Shown here: positions 55,308 through 64,000 of the stretch, in pieces | How positions within the stretch are numbered: the stretch's first letter is position 1 | Layout of the letters: the number at the start of each line of letters is the position of its first letter | Source of the DNA: Bacteroidales bacterium Barb4 | GTDB lineage: Bacteria; Bacteroidota; Bacteroidia; Bacteroidales; Tannerellaceae | Length of the DNA: 64,000 bases | NCBI GenBank assembly: GCA_001657575.1 | Contig: LBCX01000001.1 | Location: forward strand, 1-64,000 | Reading direction: 5' to 3' | Position numbers and translations under genes: made by a program | The notes under the pieces: generated by a model | Told to the model about the DNA's origin: nothing | Seen by the model: the letters and a program-made list of their open reading frames with translations, nothing else | The model's database searches: none

Positions 55308-56696
55308 ATGACCATGAATGCAAATTTGGTAAAGGAGTTTGTCGGTATTCTAGGGAAGGAGTATGTCCTGACAGAGGAGGCTGACAGGCAGTCTTATTCG
55401 TATGATGCGGCAGTGCTTGCGCCCCGTATTCCGGCATTGGTGGTTGCACCGGGAAATCAGGAGCAGTTGGGGCGCACGGTCAAGCTGGCTTATGAAAACG
55501 GATTGCCCATTACGGTGCGTGGGTCTGGCACGAACCTTTCCGGCGGGGTCATACCCGAACCGGGGGACAGCTTGGTGATACTGACCAACCGCCTGAACCG
55601 GATTATTGAGATTAACGAACCGGATTTGTATGCCGTAGTGGAGCCGGGGGTGATAACCTCGCAGTTTGCCGATGCGGTGAGTGCGCGGGGACTTTTCTAT
55701 CCGCCCGATCCGGGGTCACAGACGGTATCCACGCTTGGCGGGAATGTTGCACTCAATGCCGGCGGTCTGCGCGGTCTGAAATACGGGGTGACCAAAGATT
55801 ACCTCATGGGCATAGAGTTTTTCGACTATAACGGGGAGTTGGTGAAAACCGGTTCCCGCACGGTTAAATGTGTTACCGGATACAATCTGGGCGGCATGAT
55901 GATCAGTTCCGAAGGGACGCTGGGCGTTTTCTCCCAACTTATCCTGAAACTTGTACCCCCGCCAAAGGCTTCCAAAGCCATGATGGCGGTCTATGGCGAT
56001 ATTAACAAGGCATCGGAAACGGTTGCCGCAATCATCGCCGCCCATATCCTGCCCTGCACGCTGGAGATACTGGATCAGAAATGCCTCAAATATGTGGAAG
56101 CACATACCAAGGCGGGGCTGCCGACAGAAGCGGCGGCTATCCTGCTGATTGAAGTGGACGGCAGTCACGCACAAGGCGTGGAAGAAGACGCGGACAAGGT
56201 CATGAGCCTATGCAAGAAGCATGGAGCAACTGAAATCCGTATCGCCCGTGATGCCGCCGAGAAGAACAAGATATGGGAAGCACGCCGCAATGCCCTGCCG
56301 GCTTTGGCACGGGCACGACCGACGACGGTATTGGAAGATGCCACTGTGCCCCGTTCCAAAATCCCCGCCATGGTAGCCGACATCAACCGTATCGCCGACA
56401 AGTATAAACTTGAAATCGGTACCTTCGGTCATGCCGGCGACGGCAACCTTCACCCTACGATACTTTGCGACCGTCGGGACAAGGAAGAGTTCCGCAGGGT
56501 AGAGGAAGCAGTGGACGAAATCTTCGACACTGCCCTCAAACTGCAAGGCACCCTTTCGGGGGAACACGGCATCGGCATGGCAAAAGCCAAATGGATGGAA
56601 AAGGAAACCAACCGCGCCACAATCAACTTCTCCAAGAACCTGCGGCGGGCACTCGACCCGAAGTATCTCTTCAACGCCGGTAAAAAAATCATATAG
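55308..56696 (+). CDS. glcD: FAD-linked D-lactate/glycolate dehydrogenase subunit
   Basis: A 462-residue flavoprotein of the GlcD/D-lactate dehydrogenase family. The FAD-binding PCMH domain has ALVVAPGNQEQLGRTVKLAYE, GSGTNLSGGVIPEPG and DPGSQTVSTLGGNVALNAGGLRG; the C-terminal FAD-oxidase domain has FGHAGDGNLHP and GTLSGEHGIGMAK. It should oxidise D-lactate or glycolate, passing electrons to the Fe-S partner encoded 10 bases downstream. ATG at 55314 is an alternative start. Confidence 0.93.
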   Translation: MTMNANLVKEFVGILGKEYVLTEEADRQSYSYDAAVLAPRIPALVVAPGNQEQLGRTVKLAYENGLPITVRGSGTNLSGGVIPEPGDSLVILTNRLNRIIEINEPDLYAVVEPGVITSQFADAVSARGLFYPPDPGSQTVSTLGGNVALNAGGLRGLKYGVTKDYLMGIEFFDYNGELVKTGSRTVKCVTGYNLGGMMISSEGTLGVFSQLILKLVPPPKASKAMMAVYGDINKASETVAAIIAAHILPCTLEILDQKCLKYVEAHTKAGLPTEAAAILLIEVDGSHAQGVEEDADKVMSLCKKHGATEIRIARDAAEKNKIWEARRNALPALARARPTTVLEDATVPRSKIPAMVADINRIADKYKLEIGTFGHAGDGNLHPTILCDRRDKEEFRRVEEAVDEIFDTALKLQGTLSGEHGIGMAKAKWMEKETNRATINFSKNLRRALDPKYLFNAGKKII

Positions 56697-56705
56697 GAAG
56701 CTGTT

Positions 56706-58028
56706 ATGCCGAAAGCACTCAAATCAACTGTATCCGTGTCGGAACTGGCCGGGCAACTGATGGCATTGGACGACCTGCTCGCATCCTGTATGCGCTGCGG
56801 TCTCTGTCAGGCGGTTTGTCCCGTTTACGGTGCGACGATGAAGGAGGCGGATGTCAGTCGCGGCAAGATAGCTCTTATTGAAAATCTGGCGCACGAGATG
56901 ATAAAGGACGTGGAGGCTGTCAGCCAACGGCTCGACCGCTGTATCCTCTGCGGCTCCTGTCAGAGCAACTGCCCTTCGGGCGTAAACACGACGGATATAT
57001 TCCTGCGTGCCCGCCAGCTGATGGTTGCCTATAAGGGGTTGCATCCTGTCAAGAAGATTATCTTTCGGTTCGTTCTGCCGCATCCCGGGCTGATGAGTTT
57101 CGGCACGAGGGCAGGCAGTTGGTTTCAAGGGCTGTTTCTGCGGAAAGTCAATGAAAAGACGGGGACTGTTGAGGCACCGCTTTTGCGCCCCTTTGTCGGC
57201 AGGCGGCATTTCCAGCCCCTTGAAGGCAGGAGTTTCTCCGCCAAATCCGGTGCGATTGATACATCGGCGGGAGCAAGCGGCATCCGTGTGGCGTTCTTTC
57301 CCGGTTGCGTGCCCGACAAGCTCTTTGTAAGGCTGGCGGATGCGACGATGAAAGTGTTTGAAAAGCACGGGGTGGGAGTCTTTATGCCGGACGGTTTGGT
57401 CTGTTGCGGAATGCCGAACTTGGTGTCGGGCGACCGCAATTCGTTCAATCGTTTGGTGCGGACAAACCTCAAACGGCTTGGCGGCGGCGACTTCGATTAT
57501 ATAGTGTCGCCTTGTGCCACGTGTGTATCCGGCATTAAGGAGAATTGGCTGCGTTTCCGTGAAGACTTTACTCCGGAAGAACAACGCGGGATAGAGAAGT
57601 TGCAAGGGAAGGCGATAGACATTACGGCGTTTATTGCCGATGTGCTCAAAGCGAATTTCACGGCTTCGGAAGCGAAGGAAGGCGATACCTGCAAGATGGT
57701 TACCTACCACGATTCCTGCCATTTGAAGAAATCCTTGGGCGTATATGCACAGCCGAGGGCTATATTAGACGGTCTGCCCGGTCTCCGCTATGCGGAGATG
57801 CCGGAAGCCGACCGCTGTTGCGGAAGCGGCGGCAGTTTCACCCTGACGCAGCACGACCTCGCCGATAGGATAGGGAGGAGGAAGCGGGACAATATCGTTT
57901 CGGTCAAACCGGACTTGGTCGCCGTCGCCTGCCCTGCTTGTATGCTGCAACTGATGGATATGCTGTCGCAAAACGGCGACGATATACCGGTCAAACATGT
58001 TGTCGAATTGTATGCTGACAGTTTGTAA
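56706..58028 (+). CDS. glcF: Fe-S oxidoreductase subunit, GlcF-like
   Basis: A 440-residue Fe-S protein. Two 4Fe-4S clusters are bound by CMRCGLCQAVCPVYG and CILCGSCQSNCPSG in the first 100 residues. The C-terminal half has two cysteine-rich CCG domains (FFPGCVPDK...LVCCGMPN and YHDSCHLKK...RCCGSGGSF). It should accept electrons from the GlcD-like subunit and feed the respiratory chain. It follows glcD with a 10-base gap. Confidence 0.93.
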   Translation: MPKALKSTVSVSELAGQLMALDDLLASCMRCGLCQAVCPVYGATMKEADVSRGKIALIENLAHEMIKDVEAVSQRLDRCILCGSCQSNCPSGVNTTDIFLRARQLMVAYKGLHPVKKIIFRFVLPHPGLMSFGTRAGSWFQGLFLRKVNEKTGTVEAPLLRPFVGRRHFQPLEGRSFSAKSGAIDTSAGASGIRVAFFPGCVPDKLFVRLADATMKVFEKHGVGVFMPDGLVCCGMPNLVSGDRNSFNRLVRTNLKRLGGGDFDYIVSPCATCVSGIKENWLRFREDFTPEEQRGIEKLQGKAIDITAFIADVLKANFTASEAKEGDTCKMVTYHDSCHLKKSLGVYAQPRAILDGLPGLRYAEMPEADRCCGSGGSFTLTQHDLADRIGRRKRDNIVSVKPDLVAVACPACMLQLMDMLSQNGDDIPVKHVVELYADSL

Positions 58029-58057
58029 TGCCCCATTGTCGGCGTTGCGTCTCCCGC

Positions 58058-58138
58058 GTCGCAGGCTACGTCACCTTGACGTCGCAGGCTACGTCACCCC
58101 GACGTCACAGGCTACGTCACCCCGACGTCACAGGCGTT
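58058..58138. repeat. 23-bp minisatellite
   Basis: About 3.5 units with a 23-bp period (GGCT at 58064, 58087, 58110; last unit degraded at 58133). Each unit carries GACGT...ACGTC dyads. Same period as the array at 8410 but unrelated sequence. Confidence 0.8.
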
Positions 58139-58151
58139 ACGATATAATCGT

Positions 58152-58182
58152 CCCCTAACAGGGTTTGAAACCCTGTTAGGAG
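58152..58182. repeat. Dispersed 31-bp palindrome
   Basis: CCCCTAACAGGG...CCCTGTTAGGAG, one base changed in the right arm. Confidence 0.8.
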
Positions 58183-58212
58183 TATAGTAAGTATTTGTAG
58201 TTATAACATTTA

Positions 58213-58249
58213 TAAAACAAAATACCATGAAAGTAGGATTATTCATTCC
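58213..58249 (+). repeat. 37-bp duplication of the lutA start (upstream copy)
   Basis: Exact copy of 58837-58873, covering 15 bases before the lutA ATG and its first codons. Here it encodes only MKVGLFIP and then a stop, so it is a lutA 5' remnant. Confidence 0.9.
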
Positions 58250-58312
58250 TTAAACTACTGACCCCAAACTGCTAATCCTCTATATATTTAATTTACATCA
58301 GACAATAAAAAA

Positions 58313-58756
58313 ATGAAGAAGTTATTATCATTACTATGCGCGGTAACAATGTTATCCGCTTGCAGCAAAGACAGTGCGTTGCCCGGATCAGGCGACGAGT
58401 CCGCTTACTCGCAAACGCCGTCGGAAAAGTCGTACACCTTGACTTTTGTTAATACCGACACGGGAGACTCCACGGTATTGGATTTGAACAATGACGGTAT
58501 TGCCGAGTATTACCGGATAGACTTTGATCGGTTTGGCGATTTAAACATCTTCATGGAAAGCCTGGAAGCAGTTGACAGCTTAATCTCATGGCTGCACAGC
58601 ATAGATTTTCAGTTCCATTCGTCTTGGGGGAATAGCAAGAAATCTGGTGATGACAGATATCATGGTGTTGCACTATCAGAGGATTGGTACCTGCCCGGAT
58701 ACGTCATTTACACCGAACAGGACGGGACAGCCTACAAATGGCCTGAAATAAAGTAA
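58313..58756 (+). CDS. Lipoprotein inserted between glcF and lutA
   Basis: A 147-residue lipoprotein: MKKLLSLLCAVTMLSAC is the signal with lipobox Cys. The mature part is acidic and includes DLNNDGIAEYYRIDF, a calcium-binding-like Asp/Asn loop. No family recognised. It is flanked by the two copies of the 37-bp lutA-start repeat, so it appears to have been inserted into an ancestral glcF-lutA junction. No role in lactate metabolism is implied. Confidence 0.75.
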   Translation: MKKLLSLLCAVTMLSACSKDSALPGSGDESAYSQTPSEKSYTLTFVNTDTGDSTVLDLNNDGIAEYYRIDFDRFGDLNIFMESLEAVDSLISWLHSIDFQFHSSWGNSKKSGDDRYHGVALSEDWYLPGYVIYTEQDGTAYKWPEIK

Positions 58757-58836
58757 CCGGAAATAACGAAGCCCGTAATCATTAGCCTTGTGTGGGGCAG
58801 TCAATGTGTGATAATTTGCAGTTATTATAACGAATG

Positions 58837-58873
58837 TAAAACAAAATACCATGAAAGTAGGATTATTCATTCC
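58837..58873 (+). repeat. 37-bp duplication of the lutA start (genuine copy)
   Basis: Identical to 58213-58249. The copies are 624 bases apart and flank the lipoprotein gene. Confidence 0.9.
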
Positions 58874-59591
58874 CTGTTATATCAATGCCGTGTACCCCGA
58901 AGCCGGTGTGGCAACGTACAAGTTGCTGGACTACTTCGGTGTGGAGATGGATTACCCGACGGCGCAAACCTGTTGCGGACAGCCGATGGCAAACGGAGGC
59001 TTTGAGGGCGAAGCTGTTTCGCTGGCGAATAAGTTTGAGGAGCTGTTCGGGAAGTACGACTATGTGGTGGCACCCTCTGCCAGTTGCACCGCTTTTGTGA
59101 AAGAAGTCTATCCGAAGCTGCTGAACAAAGAACAGCACGCCTGTCAAACGAGCGGGAAGATTTACGACCTGTGCGAATTTCTGCATGACATACTGAAAGT
59201 GAAAGAGATGCCCGGCACCTTTCCTCACAAGGTGAGCATACACAACAGTTGCCACGGCGTGCGCGAACTGAATCTTTCCTCTGCCAGCGAGCTGAACATT
59301 GAGCGTTATTCCAAGATAAAAGACCTGCTGAAGCTGGTGAAAGGCATTGAAGTGTTTGAGCCGCATAAGGCGGACGAGTGTTGCGGTTTCGGGGGAATGT
59401 TCTGCGTGGAAGAACCCGACGTATCGGTATGTATGGGACAGGACAAATTGAAGAACCACATCGCCACCGGTGCTGCATACATTACGGGAGCCGACAGTTC
59501 CTGCATGATGCACATGCAGGGCATCGTCAAAAGGGAGAAACTGCCGATCAAGTTTATACATGTTGCACAAATATTAGCCTCCGGATTATGA
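58851..59591 (+). CDS. lutA: Lactate utilization Fe-S protein LutA
   Basis: A 246-residue cysteine-rich (CCG-domain) protein: FIPCYINAVYPEAGVAT, QTCCGQPMANGG, PSASCTAFV, HNSCHGVREL and DECCGFGGMF. With LutB and LutC it forms the L-lactate dehydrogenase complex that oxidises lactate to pyruvate. It overlaps lutB by four bases. The 5' end is duplicated upstream of a lipoprotein insertion (see 58213), which may have separated the gene from its original promoter. Confidence 0.93.
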   Translation: MKVGLFIPCYINAVYPEAGVATYKLLDYFGVEMDYPTAQTCCGQPMANGGFEGEAVSLANKFEELFGKYDYVVAPSASCTAFVKEVYPKLLNKEQHACQTSGKIYDLCEFLHDILKVKEMPGTFPHKVSIHNSCHGVRELNLSSASELNIERYSKIKDLLKLVKGIEVFEPHKADECCGFGGMFCVEEPDVSVCMGQDKLKNHIATGAAYITGADSSCMMHMQGIVKREKLPIKFIHVAQILASGL

Positions 59592-60997
59592 GCACGAAAC
59601 ATTCAGAAGCGGCGAAACGCTTCATTGCAAATAAGGAACAGAGAACATGGCACAATGAAACGCTGTGGCTCGTTCGCGAGAAGAGAGACAGGCTGGCGAT
59701 GGCGGTGCCCGAATGGGAAAAGCTCCGCGAACTGTCGAGCGAGATAAAGCTGCATACCATCACGCACTTGGACAAGTACGCCGAACAGTTTGCGCAAAAG
59801 GCGGAAGCCAACGGTGTGGTCGTGCATTGGGCGAAAGATGCCAAAGAGCATAATGAGATTGTACACGGCATCCTTGCCGCTCACAATACGAAGAAGCTGG
59901 TGAAAAGCAAATCCATGCTGACCGAAGAGTGCCACTTGAACAAGTACCTGATTGAGCAGGGCATTGACGTGGTGGAAACTGACCTCGGCGAGCGTATCAT
60001 ACAGTTTATGAACATTCCCCCCAGTCATATCGTGATGCCTGCCATTCACATCAAACGGCAGGAAGTGGGCAAACTGTTTGAAGAAAAGCTGGGCACGGAG
60101 ACGGGCAACAGCGACCCGACCTACCTCACGCGCGCGGCGCGGAAGCATCTTCGCGACCAGTTTCTGAGTGCTGATGCCGGCATGACGGGCTGCAATTTTG
60201 CCATTGCCGAAACGGGCGACATCGTAGTTTGCACGAATGAAGGGAATGCCGATATGGGTACTTCTTTCCCCAAGGTGCATATTGTGTCCATCGGTTTGGA
60301 GAAAATCATACCGAACCTCAACGCACTGGGCGTTTACACCCGCCTGCTGGCACGGTCGGCAACGGGACAGCCGTCCACCACTTACACCTCGCATTTCCGC
60401 AAGCCGGGTGAAGGGCGCGAACTGCACTACGTGATTGTGGACAACGGGCGAAGCGACATTATTGGCAACGAGGAACATTTTCAGACGCTGAAATGCCTCC
60501 GTTGCGCCGCTTGCATGAACACCTGTCCGGTCTATCGCCGTAGCGGGGGATATTCCTATACCTATTTTATTCCGGGACCGATCGGTATCAATTTGGGTAT
60601 GTTGAAATCGCCGCAGCAGTACGCTGACAATGTATCGGCTTGTACCCTTTGCTACTCCTGCAACAACGTTTGTCCCGCCCATGTGAACCTTGCCGATCAG
60701 ATCTACCGCTGGCGGCAGGATTTGGATTCGCTGGGGAAAGCCGACCCGATGAAGAAGGTGATGTCAAAAGGCTTGAAGTTCCTTTTCGGGCTTCCCGCCT
60801 TGTACAATACCACGCTGAAGTTTGCGCCGCTTGTCAACCACCTTCCCCGCTTTACCGTCTATAACGGATTGAACGCATGGGGCGAAGGGCGCGAGTTGCC
60901 TGAGTTTACCGGCGACTCGTTCACTGCCCTTTGGAAGAAAGGCAAAGTGACGAAATCCGGAAAGAAGTGTTCAACCCTTAAAAAACAAAAGCCATGA
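59588..60997 (+). CDS. lutB: Lactate utilization Fe-S protein LutB
   Basis: A 469-residue protein. The N-terminal LUD domain (about 50-300) has VHGILAAHNTKKLVKSKSML, GCNFAIAETGDIV and NEGNADMGTSFP. Two ferredoxin-like motifs follow: CLRCAACMNTCPVY and CTLCYSCNNVCPAH. It is the electron-transfer subunit of the LutABC complex. ATG at 59588 overlaps the lutA stop (ATGA) and is chosen over a longer frame that overlaps lutA. The stop overlaps the lutC ATG the same way. Confidence 0.95.
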   Translation: MSTKHSEAAKRFIANKEQRTWHNETLWLVREKRDRLAMAVPEWEKLRELSSEIKLHTITHLDKYAEQFAQKAEANGVVVHWAKDAKEHNEIVHGILAAHNTKKLVKSKSMLTEECHLNKYLIEQGIDVVETDLGERIIQFMNIPPSHIVMPAIHIKRQEVGKLFEEKLGTETGNSDPTYLTRAARKHLRDQFLSADAGMTGCNFAIAETGDIVVCTNEGNADMGTSFPKVHIVSIGLEKIIPNLNALGVYTRLLARSATGQPSTTYTSHFRKPGEGRELHYVIVDNGRSDIIGNEEHFQTLKCLRCAACMNTCPVYRRSGGYSYTYFIPGPIGINLGMLKSPQQYADNVSACTLCYSCNNVCPAHVNLADQIYRWRQDLDSLGKADPMKKVMSKGLKFLFGLPALYNTTLKFAPLVNHLPRFTVYNGLNAWGEGRELPEFTGDSFTALWKKGKVTKSGKKCSTLKKQKP

Positions 60998-61578
60998 GCA
61001 GCAAGAATGACATACTGGAAAACATCAAGCGAAACATCAAGTTCACCTGCGACCTGCCGGACATCAGCTGCCTGAAAGGGATGGAATATGCCGACAAGAT
61101 CGCCCAGTTCATTGAAATCACTCAGGGAGTGGGTGGCAACGCCTACCTGCTCAAAGAGGGCGAAGACATCAACGACCTGATAAAAACGCTCTACCCCGAA
61201 GCCAAAGAGATAGCCTCCAACCTGCCGGACATCACCATCGCCACACGCAACCCCGACACCATCGACGATCCGCACGCGCTGGATGGCACGGACTTGGGCA
61301 TCATACAGGGCGAAGTGGGCGTAGCTGAAAACGGCTGTGTATGGATACCGCAGAACGTGAGGCAGAAAGCCGTTTACTTCATCTCGGAATATCTCGTCAT
61401 TGTTTTGGACAGGAAGAACATCGTCCACAATATGCACGAGGCTTATCGGCAGATTAAGTTTAGCGACAAATACGGCTTCGGCTTGTTTATCTCCGGTCCT
61501 TCCAAGACTGCTGACATTGAACAGGCATTGGTGATGGGTGCGCATGGAGCCAAAGGTGTAACAGTCATACTTAAATAA
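60994..61578 (+). CDS. lutC: Lactate utilization protein LutC
   Basis: A 194-residue LUD-domain protein, third subunit of the lactate oxidation complex. Signatures are ALDGTDLGIIQGEVGVAENGCVWI and GFGLFISGPSKTADIEQALVMGAHGAKGVTVIL. It overlaps the lutB stop by four bases, giving a tightly coupled lutABC set. Confidence 0.93.
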   Translation: MSSKNDILENIKRNIKFTCDLPDISCLKGMEYADKIAQFIEITQGVGGNAYLLKEGEDINDLIKTLYPEAKEIASNLPDITIATRNPDTIDDPHALDGTDLGIIQGEVGVAENGCVWIPQNVRQKAVYFISEYLVIVLDRKNIVHNMHEAYRQIKFSDKYGFGLFISGPSKTADIEQALVMGAHGAKGVTVILK

Positions 61579-61629
61579 TGGCGTTTATTGACCCTGAAAT
61601 ATACAAATGCAATAAAAACAGTTTAAGGT

Positions 61630-61896
61630 ATGTTAGAGAAAGAGTTTAAGTACTATTTGGACAATCAGGAAGAGCTGGTGGAGAAGTACAACGGTAAGCA
61701 TTTGGTTATTGTCGGACATGAAGTGGTCGGAGCGTATAATGATGCGATGGATGCACTTGTTGAATCACGCAAAAGATATGAACCGGGGACTTTTCTCATA
61801 CAACTATGCACACCCGGGGAAGAGGCGTACACCATGACCTTTCATTCACGTTTTACTGTGACAGCTACTGCCTTGTTAAGCATGAGGATATTATAA
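61630..61896 (+). CDS. DUF5678 domain protein
   Basis: An 88-residue protein with the DUF5678 pattern: FKYYLDNQEELVEKYNGKHLVIVG...VGAYNDAMDALVESRKRYEPGTFLIQLCTPG. Such genes often precede aspartyl-protease-like genes. It is AT-richer than its neighbours and, with the N-terminal extension of the next gene, looks like an insertion between lutC and the dehydrogenase. Confidence 0.75.
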   Translation: MLEKEFKYYLDNQEELVEKYNGKHLVIVGHEVVGAYNDAMDALVESRKRYEPGTFLIQLCTPGEEAYTMTFHSRFTVTATALLSMRIL

Positions 61897-61937
61897 TTAT
61901 ACACGACTATTGATTTTTATGCAACAAATAAAATTAT

Positions 61938-63278
61938 ATGGATATGGGAAAGTTACAAATGGTTCTTTGGGGCATCAATTTTGCTGATGACGCATCTTAC
62001 AAATTGGAATGCAGACTTAATACGAGTGCTGGTAGTTTTGAATCACATTCGGTTCCTTTTAAAAAGATGACAGAAAGCCGTAACCCTGCTACCGGTTTTT
62101 ATTATGGTTCGTTTATTACGGGATTTGAAGAAGATTCTCCTTTGTATAGTAAAATGGGGTTGGATGAAACGGAAATTGCTAAAACGGTTGCGTTTTTGAA
62201 GGCTTTTATTAAAGAACCGTATGAAAGGAATGCTGGAATAGCTGGTTTGCTTGATTCTAATAATGCCGAATTTTATAATGAATATGCGTTTACTCTTTCT
62301 CATGGAAAGGTATTTAAGTTAAGTGATGTGTTCGACCGATTAGATTTATATTTTGCTTTGGCTAATGGTGCCATTGTAACTCCTGTATCTGAAGATAATC
62401 CTGATTTTCGTGATGTTCGGTATATCATTAAGGATGTGAGGACGAAGATAAAGATGAAAATAGCATTGATTGGCTACGGCATTATCGGTACGGCGTGGAG
62501 CAAGAATTACATTGCCGACGGACATGACCTGAGCATTTGGAACCGGACACCGAAAGACATTCCCCATTTTGTAAAAGACTTGGGCACAGCAGTCAGCGGA
62601 GCAGAAGTAGTGCATATCGTAATTGCCGACCCTCCCGCGATTGATTCGATACTACCGACAATTTCTGCAAACCTGTCACCGGGCACATTGGTCATACAGT
62701 CGTCCACCATCTCGCCCGATGCCTCGGACAAGTTCAAGGCAGCATTCACCCAAGCCGGCGCAGCCTACGTGGAATCGCCCTTCACCGGCAGCAAGATAGC
62801 GGCGGAGAACCGCGAGACTGTGTTTTTCATGGGCGGCAGCAACACAGACAAGGAACGGGCAAAGAAAGTCCTGTCCGCCTTGGGCAAAACCTTCTTCGAC
62901 CTCGGCGGCAACCGTCAGGCTTGCTCCATCAAGCTGGCAATGAACCTGCAAATAGCCTCCATCCTGCAAGCCCTGACCGAAGGGCTAGAGTTTGCACGTG
63001 CGGCAGGCATTGACGATGAACTGTTCTTCAGCGTAGTGGAAAAGAATGTAGTACATTCGGGACTGAGCGATTTGAAGCGTCCGAAGCTGATTGCCGCCGA
63101 TTATTCCCCGCAGTTCTCGGTAAAGCATTTGCACAAGGACTTGCGGCTCGCATTAGCCTCAGCCCCTGCCAAACTGCTGCCGCTCACCGCCCGCATAGCC
63201 GACATACACTCGGAAGGCATCAAGCAGAACCTCGGTGAAGAGGACATTTCCTCTCTGATAAAGTTGTTGCAGAACTGA
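61938..63278 (+). CDS. 3-hydroxyisobutyrate dehydrogenase-like enzyme with unknown N-terminal fusion
   Basis: A 446-residue frame. From Met173 (ATG at 62454) it is an NAD(P)-dependent beta-hydroxyacid dehydrogenase: MKIALIGYGIIGTAWSKNYI, VESPFTGSKIAAENRETVFFMGG and KLAMNLQIASILQALTEGLEFA (catalytic Lys). Residues 1-172 (MDMGKLQMVLWGINFADD...VRYIIKDVRTKIK) are AT-rich, unlike any dehydrogenase N-terminus known to me, and resemble an independent domain. Either the two form a real fusion or the dehydrogenase starts at 62454 and the upstream gene has lost its stop. The 274-residue dehydrogenase part is near normal length. Confidence 0.75.
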   Translation: MDMGKLQMVLWGINFADDASYKLECRLNTSAGSFESHSVPFKKMTESRNPATGFYYGSFITGFEEDSPLYSKMGLDETEIAKTVAFLKAFIKEPYERNAGIAGLLDSNNAEFYNEYAFTLSHGKVFKLSDVFDRLDLYFALANGAIVTPVSEDNPDFRDVRYIIKDVRTKIKMKIALIGYGIIGTAWSKNYIADGHDLSIWNRTPKDIPHFVKDLGTAVSGAEVVHIVIADPPAIDSILPTISANLSPGTLVIQSSTISPDASDKFKAAFTQAGAAYVESPFTGSKIAAENRETVFFMGGSNTDKERAKKVLSALGKTFFDLGGNRQACSIKLAMNLQIASILQALTEGLEFARAAGIDDELFFSVVEKNVVHSGLSDLKRPKLIAADYSPQFSVKHLHKDLRLALASAPAKLLPLTARIADIHSEGIKQNLGEEDISSLIKLLQN

Positions 63279-63322
63279 CAGTTAATTCCTATTTAATACA
63301 CATTATAAAAAACAACACAGAT

Positions 63323-64000
63323 GAAAACTAAATTGTGGCTGGTGCTTTTGGCAGTGTCATTCAACCTTTGCACCCTCTCCGCTCAGGAAGAGAAGAAGGG
63401 TTTCACCCTTCCGGGACTGGCTAATTCGTATGACCTGAAATTCGGGGGATACGGCTTGCTGCTCTATCAATATGACGATGCGAACGCTGTGAAGCCGCAC
63501 GAATTCAAGCCTCGCGTGGCATTCCTGTGGATGGAAGGGAAAATAAGCAATACGATACGCTACACGGTCATGGCGGAAGCAGTGTCGGCAAAGATGTACG
63601 AATATTACATGGATTGGGTGCCGTCCAATGCCTTCAAGGTACGCGCCGGACAGTTCAAAACGGCGTTTACGCTGGAAACGCCCGTGTCCATGACCGTACT
63701 CGAATCGGTAAACTATGCGCGTAGCGTTTCCACATTGGCAGGGCATTCGGCAGGGATGGGTCTTGCCGGCGGAGGCGGACGTGATATAGGCGTTCAGGTA
63801 TCCGGCTCACTGCTTGAAAACAGCAATCATTCGTATGTGCATTACTGGGCAGGTCTTATTCAGGGTACGGGGATTAACACGGTGGAAAACAACAACACCA
63901 AAGACTTCTACGGTACACTCGCTCTGGAACCCCTCAAAGGCTTCCGCGTATCAGGCGGACTCTATGCCGGTCAGGCACGCTACCAAAAAGCCGGTGCGAC
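63323..64000 (+). CDS. Outer-membrane porin, N-terminal part (runs off the window)
   Basis: The first 226 codons of a beta-barrel porin. MKTKLWLVLLAVSFNLCTLSAQ is a signal peptide; the mature part has alternating amphipathic strands (YDLKFGGYGLLLYQYD, RYTVMAEAVSAKMYEYYMDW, FKVRAGQFKTAFTLETP) resembling phosphate-selective porin O/P-type proteins. The 3' end lies outside the window. The substrate is unknown. Confidence 0.75.

Noticed and set aside
58213-58252. Start of a second lutA gene
   Set aside because: It encodes only eight residues before a stop and is an exact duplicate of the lutA start.

Overview
The window looks like chromosomal DNA of a member of Bacteroidales (Bacteroidetes). The basis is Bacteroidetes-type promoters (TAnnTTTG boxes upstream of metF, mnmE, both tRNAs and the lactate permease), type IX secretion (T9SS) C-terminal sorting domains on three large surface proteins, BspA-type leucine-rich repeats, and an L-lactate permease/GlcD/GlcF/LutABC locus. 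No species can be named from the sequence. Core genes are intact and relatively GC-rich; the accessory block at about 17.5-37.7 kb is AT-rich and full of broken genes.

1-17.5 kb: ilvE and metF diverge from a shared promoter region, followed by a TolB-like lipoprotein with a CXXCH motif, a Tat-exported sugar isomerase-like protein, two tandem paralogous beta-helix surface proteins, a small kinase, an S9 peptidase lipoprotein, an RluA-type pseudouridine synthase and mnmE. The spacers hold dispersed multi-hairpin elements and short-period minisatellites.

17.5-35 kb: a small integrative element (HTH protein, tyrosine integrase, second HTH protein, frameshifted Rep-like gene, iteron-like repeats) abuts a type I restriction-modification locus. 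In transcription order that locus has hsdR, a DUF262/DUF1524 GmrSD-like nuclease, a Cas2-like SinR-family protein, a PIN-like protein, hsdM, a Fic protein, hsdS, an invertase-type tyrosine recombinase, and an oppositely oriented partial hsdS. At least four genes carry single lesions: Rep frameshift, hsdS in-frame TGA, PIN frameshift, hsdR frameshift. The recombinase may carry a fifth.

35-41.5 kb: gene remnants, a polyvalent-kinase-like gene and a DUF4160/DUF2442 pair give way to core genes (DUF2520 protein, KdsC-like phosphatase, argH, a Rieske-like lipoprotein, tRNA-Gly).

41.7-44.2 kb: the most interesting locus. It is a DarTG-type toxin-antitoxin pair in which the DarT ADP-ribosyltransferase is fused to an HD phosphohydrolase domain and the DarG macrodomain is fused to a DprA/SLOG-like domain.

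44.9-52.8 kb: a hypothetical gene; three copies of a cassette encoding two tiny membrane proteins, interleaved with one intact RelE-type toxin-antitoxin pair and one deletion-fused copy; then a 1328-residue BspA-like protein whose reading frame contains a copy of the dispersed 31-bp palindrome. tRNA-Thr follows.

53-64 kb: lactate metabolism (lctP, glcD, glcF, lutA, lutB, lutC). A lipoprotein gene sits between glcF and lutA, flanked by a 37-bp duplication of the lutA start. After lutC come a DUF5678 protein, a 3-hydroxyisobutyrate dehydrogenase-like enzyme with an unknown 172-residue N-terminal fusion, and the start of an outer-membrane porin cut by the window end.
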